A stretch of DNA of 64,000 nt from Neopestalotiopsis rosae (taxonomy: Eukaryota > Ascomycota > Sordariomycetes > Amphisphaeriales > Sporocadaceae): assembly GCA_023078685.1 (NCBI GenBank), contig JALGAS010000002.1, forward strand, positions 1,922,001 to 1,986,000. The letters are read 5' to 3'. The translations under genes were made by a program, and so were the position numbers. The notes beneath the pieces were generated by a model. That model was given only the letters and a program-made list of their open reading frames with translations. It ran no database searches and had not been told where the DNA came from. Within the stretch, counting starts at the first letter, position 1, and each line of letters opens with the position of its first letter. Shown piece by piece: positions 35,956 through 46,700 of the stretch.

Positions 35956-37761
35956 TCAGTATCCACTCTCGTCCACGCCATTCTCCTCATACAGCTCCAA
36001 ACTATACTTGGCAAACGCACTCTTTGCTCTGATTCGCTCTCCGTACTTGTTGAACAGCTTGGGGACGACGCAGAACAGCGTACTCAAAGCGGCTATAACA
36101 GACATGGCAACATTGGCACTCAACGACTCAAACATGCGCGGCGCAAACAAGGGAAAAGTCGCCGAAAGGACGGAACGCAGCAGGGCCACGGCCGCGAATC
36201 CGCTGGAAGCATAGCTGAGGTAGCTATCGGCCACATACCCGACCAGGACAGTGTCAAACTCATTGTTGGCGTAGCCGATCAGGACCAGGGCCAGGGTGGG
36301 CACGATCCAGGGCACACCCGGCACGCGCGGAGGGATGGTCCAGGCGAACCACCACGTGCCAATGGCGAGGGCGGGCGCGCCGATGGAGAAGCCGAGCAGC
36401 TTGTCCTCGGGCGCGAGGAGGCGGCCCTGGCGCTTGCAGCGCGCCACGATGCGGTCGTCGAGAAAGCGCGTCAGCACGCTGAGGATGATACCCAGACCGA
36501 TGGCCAGAAAGGGCAGCGAGGCGGCTTCCGTGGAGAAGCCGAGGTTCTCGTACACCGTCGGCAGCGAGACGGTGAAGAGGTAGATGATGGCGGCGGCGAC
36601 GGCGCTGATCACGGCTACCATGAAGATGATGGGCTCGGTGAACAGGAGGCGAGCCGGACGTCCGAGAGCGAGCCGGACAAAGGCGCGCATGTCTGGTGTA
36701 AAGTCGGGATCGAGAGCCTTGAGATCGCCTAGTTCAGTGTTGTTCTTACGGATCATGGCCACCTCGCGGGCAAGAAGCAGAGTAGGTCGTGATTCGCGGA
36801 GGGTGAAGAGGAAAAGCGTCGTGGTTGCCGATATAATGGCAGCGATATAGAACACCCATCGCCTGAAGGTAATCAACAATTATCAGTTGGACGTAGGTAC
36901 AGCAAGTGGGCTGAGCTCACCATTCAAGCGCGACGATAATGTACGCACTCATGATTGGTCCCATGGCCATTCCAAAGTTGGATATCATGGCCCACAGGAA
37001 TATACACCATATTCGGTCTTTGGCATTAGACAAGTCTTCAATACTCCCAGGGGTGATGGTGGTCGGGATCCCAGACAGGACTCCAGTCATAAAACGACCA
37101 ATGACTATACCCGCTACCGATGGAACTACTGCGGTGAAGACACAGAAAATACTGTATAGCCCCGTGCTCCAAATGTACAGCTTCTTTCGCCCAAAGGACT
37201 CAGAGTAAGGGGGAAAAATCACTCCGCCAACGCCTTGCCCCAAGAGGTAGCTTGTTTCCGTTAGAATTAGGTTCGGCCGTCCGGTGGAAAGGGCGCTATA
37301 GCGATACGTACAGTGTAACGAAGATGAATACCGACAAGGTCGTAGAGATGCCGAATTCATGTCGAGAACTACTAGCAGCAGCAGCCTGATGTCATTGAAA
37401 CACACAAGTCAGTCAAATAATGTCTAGAAATGATAATTTCGAAAATTGGAACTTACGCCGGCGCTGTTGATCGCGGTGCTGGAAGCCATTGTCAGTTTCC
37501 TATAATAGCCCCGTACTTTTCAAAGGGGCAAGGATGATTGAAGGGTTTTCCCTACGTGTAGACATCCACCCAAATAATCAGGCCCAAGTCCCAGACTTTG
37601 CGCGTTTTGCTCCAGTTGCGCGGATGACGGGGGTTCGATCGTGACCATCGTACATACTGCCCGTCCGGCGTGAATTCTAGTCCGTGTTCCTGCAGGATAG
37701 AAAGACGAGATGACGCGGGGACGGTGTCGAGGACGACAGCTGGTGCCTTGGGTTGGTCCAT
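35956..37761 (-). CDS. MFS drug/metabolite transporter (DHA1-like)
   Basis: Five exons: 37761-37556, 37499-37457, 37385-37312, 37250-36921 and 36862-35956, giving 519 residues with all frames consistent. The spliced order reads RWSRSNPRHPRNWSKTRKVW at the N-terminal cytoplasmic edge, then KLTMASSTAINSAG, then EFGISTTLSVFIFVTLYLLG, and the TM2-TM3 loop motif SESFGRKKLYIWS. The TM5 end EWRWVFYIAAI spans the last splice. The length and twelve hydrophobic segments fit the DHA1 polyamine/drug proton antiporters, which export small molecules at the plasma membrane. It is divergent from the 2-OG oxygenase gene and shares its upstream region and motif, so by inference it exports the cluster product. 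The small exons (43 and 74 nt) were placed by hand and are the least certain part. Confidence 0.88.
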
Positions 37762-38426
37762 TGCCAAAAGATTTTGTATGGCAGTCTGTGAACACCACAG
37801 GAGAATTCGGGAGTTCAGGCTCTTGACAAGCTGAGAGAGATCCGCAGTGGGTGGGGAAAGAGTATGCAAGATGGAAAGGATTGGAGCTGGCAATGTGAGC
37901 GAAGAATAAATTCCCCTTTTGATTAATTTGATCCGAGTGCCGTCAACGCTAATACAGTTGTGTCAATGCCGTGCAGGAAAAAAGGAACAAGCGAGAATCT
38001 GTTCAGATGAGTATCCGCCAGCACTCGTGAGTCAGCAGACTGTGACCCTTGTCGGACATATACTAAGCTTTCAACACCCCTGCTCCTGAGGTACTGTCAT
38101 CTATCCTTCATGTATTATAGAAGAGGTATCAGCTGACTTTACCGAAACGGGAGTTGCGCAGCTCTGCGTTTGTGTGTCTTGCTGAGAAGGCAGATGCTCA
38201 TGGCGACGACTACAATCGAAACATCACGGAGACCATGTCGTGTAAGATGATTGAAATTCTGTTAGTCGTCATGAGGGTCTTGAAATGGATATTAAAGAAT
38301 GCGATGCTGCGTTTGCATCCCCTACAAACTTTTCCAATTCAACAGATCTCTTGCTCATAATTCCTTGATCCTTCTGAAAAATCAGTCTCACTTGGCTACT
38401 CGGTTAATTGACTACCAAGAAACAAA
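37762..38426. promoter_or_regulatory. Divergent promoter of MFS transporter and 2-OG oxygenase genes
   Basis: 665 bases separate the two start codons. It holds one copy of the composite element AGCTGACTTT-ACC-GAAACGGG (38131-38151), which recurs in the PLP/NRPS divergent promoter. No gene is seen inside. Confidence 0.65.
38131..38151 (+). promoter_or_regulatory. Candidate cluster regulator site, copy 1
   Basis: AGCTGACTTT followed by a 3-base spacer and GAAACGGG. The TGAC core is the half-site recognised by many bZIP proteins, and a bZIP gene lies at the cluster's right edge. The assignment to that protein is inference. Confidence 0.5.
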
Positions 38427-39571
38427 ATGTCTCCTCTTCCACTCATTGATTTCTCCGTTGCCTATACTGGCACCCAAGCTGATCGTGCCGAATTGGCTGC
38501 CACGATCACCGAGCAACTCAGAAAACATGGTGCCATGCGCCTGATCAACACTTCGATCAAAGCAGAGACGATCCAGGAGGGATTCAAATGGGTAAGCTTG
38601 GTCTTGGCCTTTACCAATTTCTCGAGAGTGACACCCACTGATAAACCAACGTCTATGCAGGGCAAGAAGTTCTTTTCGCTTCCCACTTCTGTAAAGGAAG
38701 CTATTCCGAACGAGCGTAATGCGGATCCTCAGCGAGGTTGGAGTTACGTTGGATCGGAGAACACCTCGAAACTCGACATGACCGAAAATGAGGGATTGGA
38801 GGATGAGAAGGTCAGTCCAACTATCTCCTGACTGACAACTGAAAATTGGATTACTGACACGTTGCGGCCTTGTAGGAGCACTTTGACCACAGCTCTGCGG
38901 GTGACACTCAGTACCCGAGCAAGTGGCCGGCCGAGTCGAGCATTCCAGGCTACCGCCAATTCATGGAGGACCTGTTGGAAAAGTGCCACGTCGTGGGCTG
39001 GGAGGTGCTGGAGCTCCTGGAGCAAGGGCTCGGCCTCCCCAAGGGCGAGCTGATGCAGCGCTGCTGCCCGTCGCCCATCATTGACGAGCTGCGCATGAAC
39101 TACTACGCCCCCATCTCGACGGAGAAGCTCGCCACGGGCAAGTACCGCCGCGCCTGGCCGCACACGGACTTTGGCATGATCACGCTCCTCTTCCAGGACG
39201 ATGCCGGCGGCCTCGAGGTCCAGGACCGCTTCAGCGCCAAGCCCGACGCCTTTATCCCCATCGTGCACGAGCACCCCACCGAGGTCAACGTCTACGTGAG
39301 CAACAGCCTCGAGTACATGACCAACAACTACCTCAAGGCCGGTCTGCACCAGGTCGCCACGCCCATTGACATGCAAGACGTGGCCAAGGGCATCCTGCCG
39401 GAGCGTCAGTCCCTCGCCTGTTTCATCAAGCCCAGACGCGAGGTCAATGTGGGGCCGATGAAGCAGTTCATCACGGCCGAGAGGCCCCGGGCTTATGAGG
39501 ACTTGACGGGATTGGAACTTCACAGGGTCAGAGTTGGAAAGCTGTACGGTGCGCCTGTTGAGGCGTATTAA
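38427..39571 (+). CDS. 2-oxoglutarate/Fe(II) oxygenase, isopenicillin-N-synthase-like fold
   Basis: Exons 38427-38591, 38661-38810 and 38876-39571; 336 residues. An N-terminal DIOX_N-type region starts MSPLPLIDFSVAYTG. The double-stranded beta-helix holds the iron ligands His201 and Asp203 in WPHTDFGMITLL, distal His263 in AGLHQVATP, and Arg282 (ERQSL), placed to bind 2-oxoglutarate. Family members hydroxylate, desaturate, epoxidise or cyclise small molecules with loss of CO2. True IPNS lacks the 2-OG requirement, so the co-substrate is inferred from Arg282. The first intron is 69 nt, a multiple of three without a stop, so its retention would add 23 residues; splicing gives the better family fit (GFKWGKKFFSLP). 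The gene is co-oriented with the NRPS-like gene and divergent from the MFS gene. Confidence 0.92.
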
Positions 39572-40004
39572 GGCGGGAAATCTGATCTTGTGTGTCGGAC
39601 GCGACCAGGCTGTGATTGGCACACTCGGTCGTGGATGTAGCGTTTCGTTTTTCTTTTTGTCCTTACTCTCACCCACTTCGGATGGCTCAGAGGTCACTGT
39701 AACTGAGTGGATTGCATCATTCACACAGTTCTCATCTATTGTAGCCCAGCTATTCTATCGATTCGCTCGTTGAGATTACCAACTTCCATTTCCATACCGT
39801 CGACAGTTCCACAGGGCACAGCCTACAGTATATAGTGTCGCAGGGAATGTCAGATAGCTTTAGCCTTTCTTCACATCATTTCTGTCGCTCGCTAAGATCA
39901 ATTCAAGGTGTTTATTTCTTTTCGGCCAGGCACTGTTTCGTGACCATGCTTCAGCATCGTGCTATGAATAATCAGTACCGGGTAAGCGCTGATCTAGTCA
40001 AGAC

Positions 40005-40792
40005 TCAGGAACTACGAGCCAACGCAAGGCAGCTAAACAGGAGTTCCTTTCCCCCTCCCTCGGCGTTCAGCTTGATGATCCTCTTGATGCCCAAGTCCAG
40101 CGCGCGCGGACTGAGGACATCCTCGTCGTCAGCAAGACCTCCCCTGTCCAGAGGACCCATCCTCGACCCTTCGAGCTCCCAGAGCCTGCCACCGCTCTCG
40201 ACGAAACTCACAAAATGCCCGCCGTCGCGATCGTCGGTCGGGTCCGCGGCGCTGTCGCCGGCCTGCTCGACCGACTTGTGCGCGCGCTCAAACGGCTCGC
40301 TATTGTACAGCATGTCGGCGCGCTCGTCCATGGCCAAGGGTATGGCCTGGCTGCGGATCGCCGCGAGATCGGAACCGCGCTGGATAAAGTCCGCGGCCGG
40401 GCCGTTGATGACGCTGTGGAGCAGGCCGATGGAGCCGCAGGCGTGGCCAATGGTCTGCTTGAACCAGATGACGGGCTCGTTGGCACCGGAGCCAGAGTAG
40501 GGAGCCTGGCCGGCGTCCTCGGCCCGGCGACTCTGGTCCCAGGCTGGTGTTAGTGGGATGATGACAAGCAGAGCCAGAACGGGCCGGGGGATGTGTGCGA
40601 GTAGTTCGGGCTCATCCAGAGAATAGACATCGTAGAACTGGAGCTCGGACGATAGACCTAATTTTGCTGCCAGCTGATTCATGACCTCGGGGTTGTTCTC
40701 TGGCCATTTGCCATGAGTTACTATTCGAGCATAAATGGTCCCGGAGGGCTTTGGGTCCTCTTACCAAGCATTTTCCATGTCTTGCCCGCCAT
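40005..40792 (-). CDS. Ubiquitin C-terminal hydrolase (UCH, peptidase C12)
   Basis: Exons 40792-40765 and 40720-40005, separated by a 44-nt intron, give 247 residues: MAGKTWKML then VTHGKWPENNPEVMNQLAAK. UCH hallmarks are clear: VYSLDEPELL near the start, the oxyanion Gln and catalytic Cys in WFKQTIGHACGSIGLLHS, and the catalytic His in DGGHFVSFV. The third triad position lies in LWELEGSRMGP, where animal enzymes have ELDG, so Glu stands where Asp is usual. Family enzymes remove small adducts from ubiquitin's C-terminus and process precursors (yeast Yuh1 also acts on Rub1). The gene sits between two cluster genes and ends 434 bases from the convergent oxygenase gene. It may be a housekeeping gene trapped inside the cluster or a cluster-specific copy. 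Confidence 0.9.
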
Positions 40793-40828
40793 TTTAGAGA
40801 AGTTCAAAGGTGAAGGATGTTGAAGAGT

Positions 40829-40898
40829 CAATGGTGTCGTCAGTCAAGGAATGGTGTCGTCAGTCAAGGAATGGTGTCGTCAGTCAAGGAATGGTGTC
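40829..40898. repeat. 20-bp tandem repeat, 3.4 copies, upstream of the UCH gene
   Basis: The unit ATGGTGTCGTCAGTCAAGGA is repeated three times without change from 40831 and then partly again, starting about 40 bases upstream of the UCH ATG. Read on the UCH strand each unit contains TTGACTGACGAC, so TGAC half-sites recur every 20 bases. Confidence 0.9.
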
Positions 40899-41639
40899 AA
40901 GACTGTAATATGAGATTGAAAACTGTGTACTCTTACTGAAAGTCACATGTCATGATACAGGGAGAGAAATTGTTCTTGCTCGTGGGGAATATTTGTACGT
41001 GCTGGTCTCTGCCTCGACTTTGTAAAGCAAACGAAACGTCCCTTAGGCATCTGCTAGGCCTACGCAATGAACTCTGGCACCCGTGTAACTGGCGAAAGAT
41101 ACCTATCATTGGTGCCCAAGCAACCTGCAAAGACAAACTTTAAAGACCCTGGAGACCCTGAAAATTAGTGCCCGATAGAGCTGAAGAGTAGAGGATTTCC
41201 CCACGTTTACAGGGAGGACTGCCTACTCCTTGCCCCACGGCCCTCTGTAGTCGGCGTTTACCTTCTGGGCAAGTGTTTGTTTGGCTGACTGAGCTGACAG
41301 TACAGACAGAGATAATGTGGGGTATGTGATTTGCCATTTCTTATAGAGTTTCCGTTAGTGTCAGTAGCGCGTTACTAGAAGGGTCCTATAATTCAAGCGC
41401 TGTAAACACATATGGGTCAGCATCATATAGTTGCCATCTGTGTCTTGAAGTCTTGAGGTGAAGAACAGTGGACAGAGACTGAGATATTCCATAAACTCAA
41501 AGCATTCCTTTTTGTACTGACTGAGCGCTAGATCAGTGTGAAGTCAGGTATGATACATCTCTTTACTTTTCATGAACTTTGGTAGACTAAGCCTGTTCGA
41601 TGTAAATTGCTTGATTCAGAATATCTACACCGATTAACA
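40899..41639. other. Intergenic region between UCH and PLP-enzyme genes
   Basis: It combines the distal upstream region of the UCH gene and the 3' flank of the PLP enzyme gene, both on the minus strand. No gene is recognised. Confidence 0.5.
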
Positions 41640-43058
41640 TCAAGCCCCATTCTTCACAACGCCTCGCACTACACGATCCAAGACCTTGACAAAGGTTTGA
41701 ATATCTTCAAGGTTATTGTAGTGAACCAGGCTTACACGCAGTACACCTTCGTCATCCAGTCCGAGCACATCGTGCACAGGTCTGAGCGAGTAAGCGCTTC
41801 CTGCCAAGATACGGCACGGAGACGACTCGTGAATAGTCTTAGCGATCAACTTGGACGATGCTCCGTTGACCGTGAACGAGACCAGAGATACTCGGAGCTC
41901 TGGATCAGACGACTTTTCACCATAAATAGTGTACCATTCCGGGTGGGAGTTGAGGTAGTCAAGCAGAGGTTGGACAATGGCCACCTCGTGCGCAATGATG
42001 TTGTCCCACCCGATGCGCCGAATGTACCGCACTATCTCAAGCACACCGTCCTCAAACTCGAAGCAGTTCGTGCCTAGGCGGACTTTAACGTCGAGCGGCG
42101 TGGGATCAATGTGGTAGTGATTGAGGCTCGTCATGTGTCGCGACTGAACGGATCTACGGGCGTACATTTGTGCAAAGTGAGGTCCGAACAACTTATACCA
42201 ACTGAAGAAGTAAAAGTCCACGTCCATGGCCTTGACATCAATGGGCCGGTGAGGAGCCCACGCTACTCCGTCGACCGAGAGCATGGCGTTGGGAACCGTG
42301 TGTACGAGGTCGGCGACTGCGCGAATATCGTGTATCGTGCCAAAAATGTTGGACACATGACCACAAGCGACAAGCCTGGTCTTGGGAGAAAGCAGCGGCT
42401 TGAGAGTCTCGACGCTGAGTTTGGCATTGGTGTTGCCTTTGCCACCAGGCGGCGACCACCACTTGATTTCAATGCCCATGGAGCGGGCTAGAGCCACCCA
42501 TGATGTACAACCGGCTTCATGGCACAATGTTGAAACAATCATTTCCGAGTCCGAGTTGAGTAGTGGACGCAAAGAAGTAGTTACATTGCGAATGAGACCA
42601 CTGGTTGAGGGTCCAAAGGCTGCACACGGCTGTCAGATGGGGGGCTTGGCACGTCATATAATGGTGGTGATGCTGGTGAGCACCCTGGTCACAACTTACC
42701 AATTTCGTCGGGCTCGGCGTTCATGAAGGCGGCAAGTTCAGTATACTTGAGTTTTCTCTCGTCGATTGTCAACTGGCTGACTTGATCACCACCAATGAAG
42801 TCAAGTTGATAGGTTGACATGGCGTTTGCAATGCTGGCTCAACAATTAGTGCTAGTCCCATCGGCCATGAATGTTGAAAAAGAAAAAGGTCACTTACGCC
42901 TTTACAGCGCCTTCATACACCAAGCTACCAGTGGCATTGTTGAGAGGAATCCTTTCTCCGCCCAATGCTGGAAAGTTTTGTCGGATCTTCTCGACATCGT
43001 AAGGGATTGCGCCGTTTGTTTTGCTACCATTTACATGGCTGGAGATAGTGGCCGTCAT
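41640..43058 (-). CDS. Class-V PLP-dependent enzyme (cysteine desulfurase / isopenicillin-N-epimerase-like)
   Basis: Exons 43058-42898, 42833-42700 and 42619-41640; 424 residues. The family core reads through both splices: FPALGGERIPLNNATGSLVY, EGAVKAIANAMSTYQ and FGPSTSGLIRNVTTSL. The PLP pocket is complete: Asp215 in VDGVAWAPHRPID for the pyridine nitrogen and the Schiff-base Lys241 in FFSWYKLFGPH. Family members include cysteine desulfurases, kynureninase-like and epimerase-like enzymes, and LolT of loline alkaloid biosynthesis, which builds a pyrrolizidine ring. The sequence alone does not say which chemistry applies. Divergence from the NRPS-like gene with a shared motif-rich promoter suggests it acts on that enzyme's product, for example on an amino aldehyde or imine. 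This is inference. Confidence 0.9.
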
Positions 43059-43756
43059 GATGGCGAAGGTCTGTTTTAGATGGCTTAAATAATGACCAGA
43101 TATGCAAATTCAGCTATCTTATCCCGGAGATGCAAGCTGATTATATAGATTCGTATGCCAAAACAAGAAAGCAAATGGCCGCGGAATGGGGTGCAGATCG
43201 CCAGGCTATAGCGCCAATGGGATAAGTGGTGAACGAGATCCACTGGAACAGAAGCAAGACGGTCCATCATCAAGCGAGATCCGGGGGACCATTGCGCATT
43301 GACGGTTGTCTCCCCAAACTCTACTTGTGGTGTAAGCTGACTTTGAGAAACGGGGCTCTAAGCTGACTTAGCTCAAGCCGCTGATCATTGAAGCTGACTT
43401 TTCTTTTACTCGAACGGATACAAGCTAATATTGTCATGAGTGTCAACTTTTGTACGATGAATTTATTCATGATCACGATGTTGACTAAATGGCCCTACTT
43501 CATCCTAATTGAGCAACAGTCAGGTGGTACTAGTGACTCATCCTCTTTCGAATAAAGAACCATGATGCGCAGGATCGCGTTTGCTGTGATAGTATATTGT
43601 GACAGTGAAGGCTCGATGCGCCACTCTTGATGCGATTGTCTGCGCAGCTCAATCAGACCGGGCAGTTCACCATTTTCCATTTGATTATAGGGATTGAGAC
43701 CCAACACAATCTCTATTGCCTTTGCCAGTCCATTGTAGGACCAAAATATTGAAACG
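43059..43756. promoter_or_regulatory. Divergent promoter of PLP enzyme and NRPS-like genes
   Basis: 698 bases lie between the two start codons. Three AGCTGACTT elements fall within 66 bases (43335-43400). No gene is seen inside. Confidence 0.7.
43335..43400 (+). promoter_or_regulatory. Candidate cluster regulator sites, copies 2-4
   Basis: AGCTGACTT begins at 43335, 43361 and 43392, all on the plus strand. The first copy extends to AGCTGACTTT-GA-GAAACGGG, matching the element in the MFS/oxygenase promoter over both blocks. The spacings are 26 and 31 bases. Confidence 0.6.
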
Positions 43757-46700
43757 ATGTATTCCTCGATACCCATTCCGGTAAACTCACAGGGCACTCT
43801 GGACGCCTTCTGCTCAACCAACAAAGTCCCGCCAGTATCGGTGTACAAACTGGTGTTTGCGACACTGCTCCACCAATACTTTGATCTTCACGAGTTCACA
43901 TTTGATGAAGTGTTCCCAGAAGCTCATGATGACAATGCGCGCGACCTAACAACTAAGGGTCATCAGGTGCAATACGCCTCAGAGCTCGCCTCAACCACCT
44001 CAATTCGCGCAGCCTTTCACCTGAGCGAGACAGACATAGCTTCAGCCGATGACTCGACGCCTCTACTGGTCAATGATATGACGAATGCAGGACAGAACGG
44101 CAAACCATCCGCCAATAAGATGACAGCAGGCCTCATTGTTGCCGATCAAGTTCCTACTTCGGCTGCGGCATCGACTTCTAGCCTTGCTTCACAGCATGTA
44201 AGTAACCTGGTAATGTCGAGACACTTATACGCGATGTACTAATAATACATGCATAGAACGGGCTTGGCCTTATCGTATACTTTGACAAAGTGTCGCGGTC
44301 AGCACTTTTGCTTCACAAAGCCAATCATGTGTCTGAGTTCGTGGCTACAGGCTTTGCGGACGCCTTTGCTGCAGCTCTGCAATGCATTTCTTCGAGCCCA
44401 ATTGACACAATGATTGCAATCCTAGATACCTGCGGGCCACACAGTCGAGAACGCATATCCAAGTGGAACCAGTACTCCATAAGCGCTCCCAATAAACTAC
44501 TCCACGAAGTAGTTGGACGAGGCTTCACCCACAAGCCTGATGCAATAGCCATTCTATCCTGGGATGGACAACTCTCATACTCGGAGCTGGACAAGCGTTC
44601 AACAAGCCTTGCGGCATATCTGATGGAAACATACGATCTGAAGCCCGGAAAAAAGGTGGCTTTGTGTTTTGAGAAGTCCACTTGGGCGGTTGTTTCCATG
44701 CTTGCAGTACTCAAAGCCGGAGCGGCGTATTGCTGCCTTGATCCAAGCCATCCAAGCGCTCGTCACGAGTCCATCATCCAAACGCTCAATGCACCCCTCG
44801 TCATCACATCTGCTCTGCACCAAAGCCGCTTCGATGGACACAGGATATTGGTTCCGACTGTCGAGCTTGTCAGCCAGGAACGGCAGTACCAGCCAACAGA
44901 CGTGCAGCCCAGCGATACGTGCATTGTAGCCTTCACTTCTGGCAGCACCGGAACCCCCAAAGGCATTGTGCACACACACAATTCTCTAGTCACGGGAATC
45001 CTTTCCAATGCCACCCCGCAGTGTCTAGATCGGGAGGGCGTTTCGACCTTTCAGTGGTCCAACTTTACCTTTGACGTCAGCATGGTGGAAATCTATGCGC
45101 CGTTGATCTTTGGCGGGCGCATCTGCATTCCCTCGGACGAGGAGCGCGTCAATAATGTGGAAGAGACCATGAATAGAATGGGTGTCAACTGGGCGTACTT
45201 CACTCCCTCCTTTGCGCGCTTATTCGCGCACTACAACATCCCCAGTCTGCAAACCTTGCTCCTGGGCGGCGAGGTTGTCACTCCTGATGATATCAACGCG
45301 TGGTATAATCGCGTCACGGTCATTCATTGTAAGTTTCGGCAGGGACATTTGCTACTTTCCTTTCACTAACCATTAAATTCAGCATATGGACCGGCTGAAT
45401 CTGCTACGTTCTTTCTTTACCAATTCGATGCGCCGTGTTCCAAAATTGTACCCATTGGACCGGCCCCCAACACGTATTCTTGGATTGTGCACCCTGACAA
45501 TCCCGAGCTTCTATCCCCTCTGGGCGCAATCGGAGAGATGCTTTATGAGGGACCCGGCCTCTTGAAAGAATACCTCGGTAACCCCGAGAAGACAAAGGCA
45601 GTCTTGATCGACGCGCCGTCGTGGAGAAAGAGTCTCGATGCGCCAGCACCCACTTCCAAGCTCTACAAGAGTGGAGATCTCGTGCGCTATCTGCCCGACG
45701 GAACAATGATGTACATTGGTCGGAAAGATACAATGGTCAAAGTGAGAGGGCAGAGGCTCGAGGTGGAAGAAGTAGAGTCCGTCATGCGCAAAAGCCTAGG
45801 CGGATCGAGTCAAGTAGCTGTCGACTTGGTGGATCTTCTCGGCAGCGGACCCAAACTGGTGGCATTCCTCCAATGCCCAGAAGACCAAGGTCTCAATGGC
45901 CATACCAACGGCTCCACCACTGGTACTCATCAGTCATGCTCTGTATCGGATGGGAAGATGAAGCTGATTACCCAACTCCGCTCTCGACTTATGGACACTC
46001 TGCCAGAGTACATGGTTCCGCGCATTTATATACCCCTCGCCTCGCTTCCCACCACGCCAAACGGGAAGCTTGACCGTGCAAAGCTAAAAGAGCATGCTCA
46101 GAGCCTTCCCACGAGCGAGCTATTCAAGTACACCGAGTCTAGCTCAAGTGAGGAGATCCTGACTGAGATACCCCAAGATGATGCTGTTGCGCTCGAGATC
46201 AGCGAGATACTTGACAAGGTCCTGCGCAGGGCGGAGTCGAACGGGGAGAACCCTCTAAAGGGAAAAAATGCCACACTAGAAAATCTGGGTCTCGACTCCT
46301 TGAGCCTGGTCTCGCTTGCGCGGGCAGTCAATGCCTTCTACGGCCTGAATATTCCAATCAAGACGTTCAGGAGGGTCGACCTCAACGTCGTGGATATCGC
46401 CGACATCGTGCGCAGCCGAAACAAGGCAGGTCCCCAATCTGATGAACGCGCTAGAGCAACCAATATCTTGCAAGACATTGAGGAGCTTGACAAGAGCCTA
46501 GCAAAAGTGCGTCCCGGCCAACAAGTTTTGGCAGAAAAAAGATTGCATTCTGACAAACATGTGGTTTTCTTGACAGGGGCATCGGGCTTCCTCGGCAGTC
46601 AGATCCTGCGACAGCTGCTTGCTCTTCCTCAGGTGTCAAAAGTCATCGTCCTAGTTAGAGCAAAAGATGCCAGCACCGGCCTGCAACGGATCGTAGCCGC

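Noticed and set aside
35881..36732. 283-codon plus-strand frame over the MFS gene
   Set aside because: Gly/Asp/Arg-rich translation typical of reverse-strand membrane protein DNA.
38744..39724. 326-codon minus-strand frame over the oxygenase gene
   Set aside because: Antisense shadow; low-complexity Val/Leu/His-rich translation and no motif, while the sense strand has all iron ligands.
40829..40898. CRISPR-like array
   Set aside because: Units are directly adjacent with no spacers, in a eukaryotic genome.
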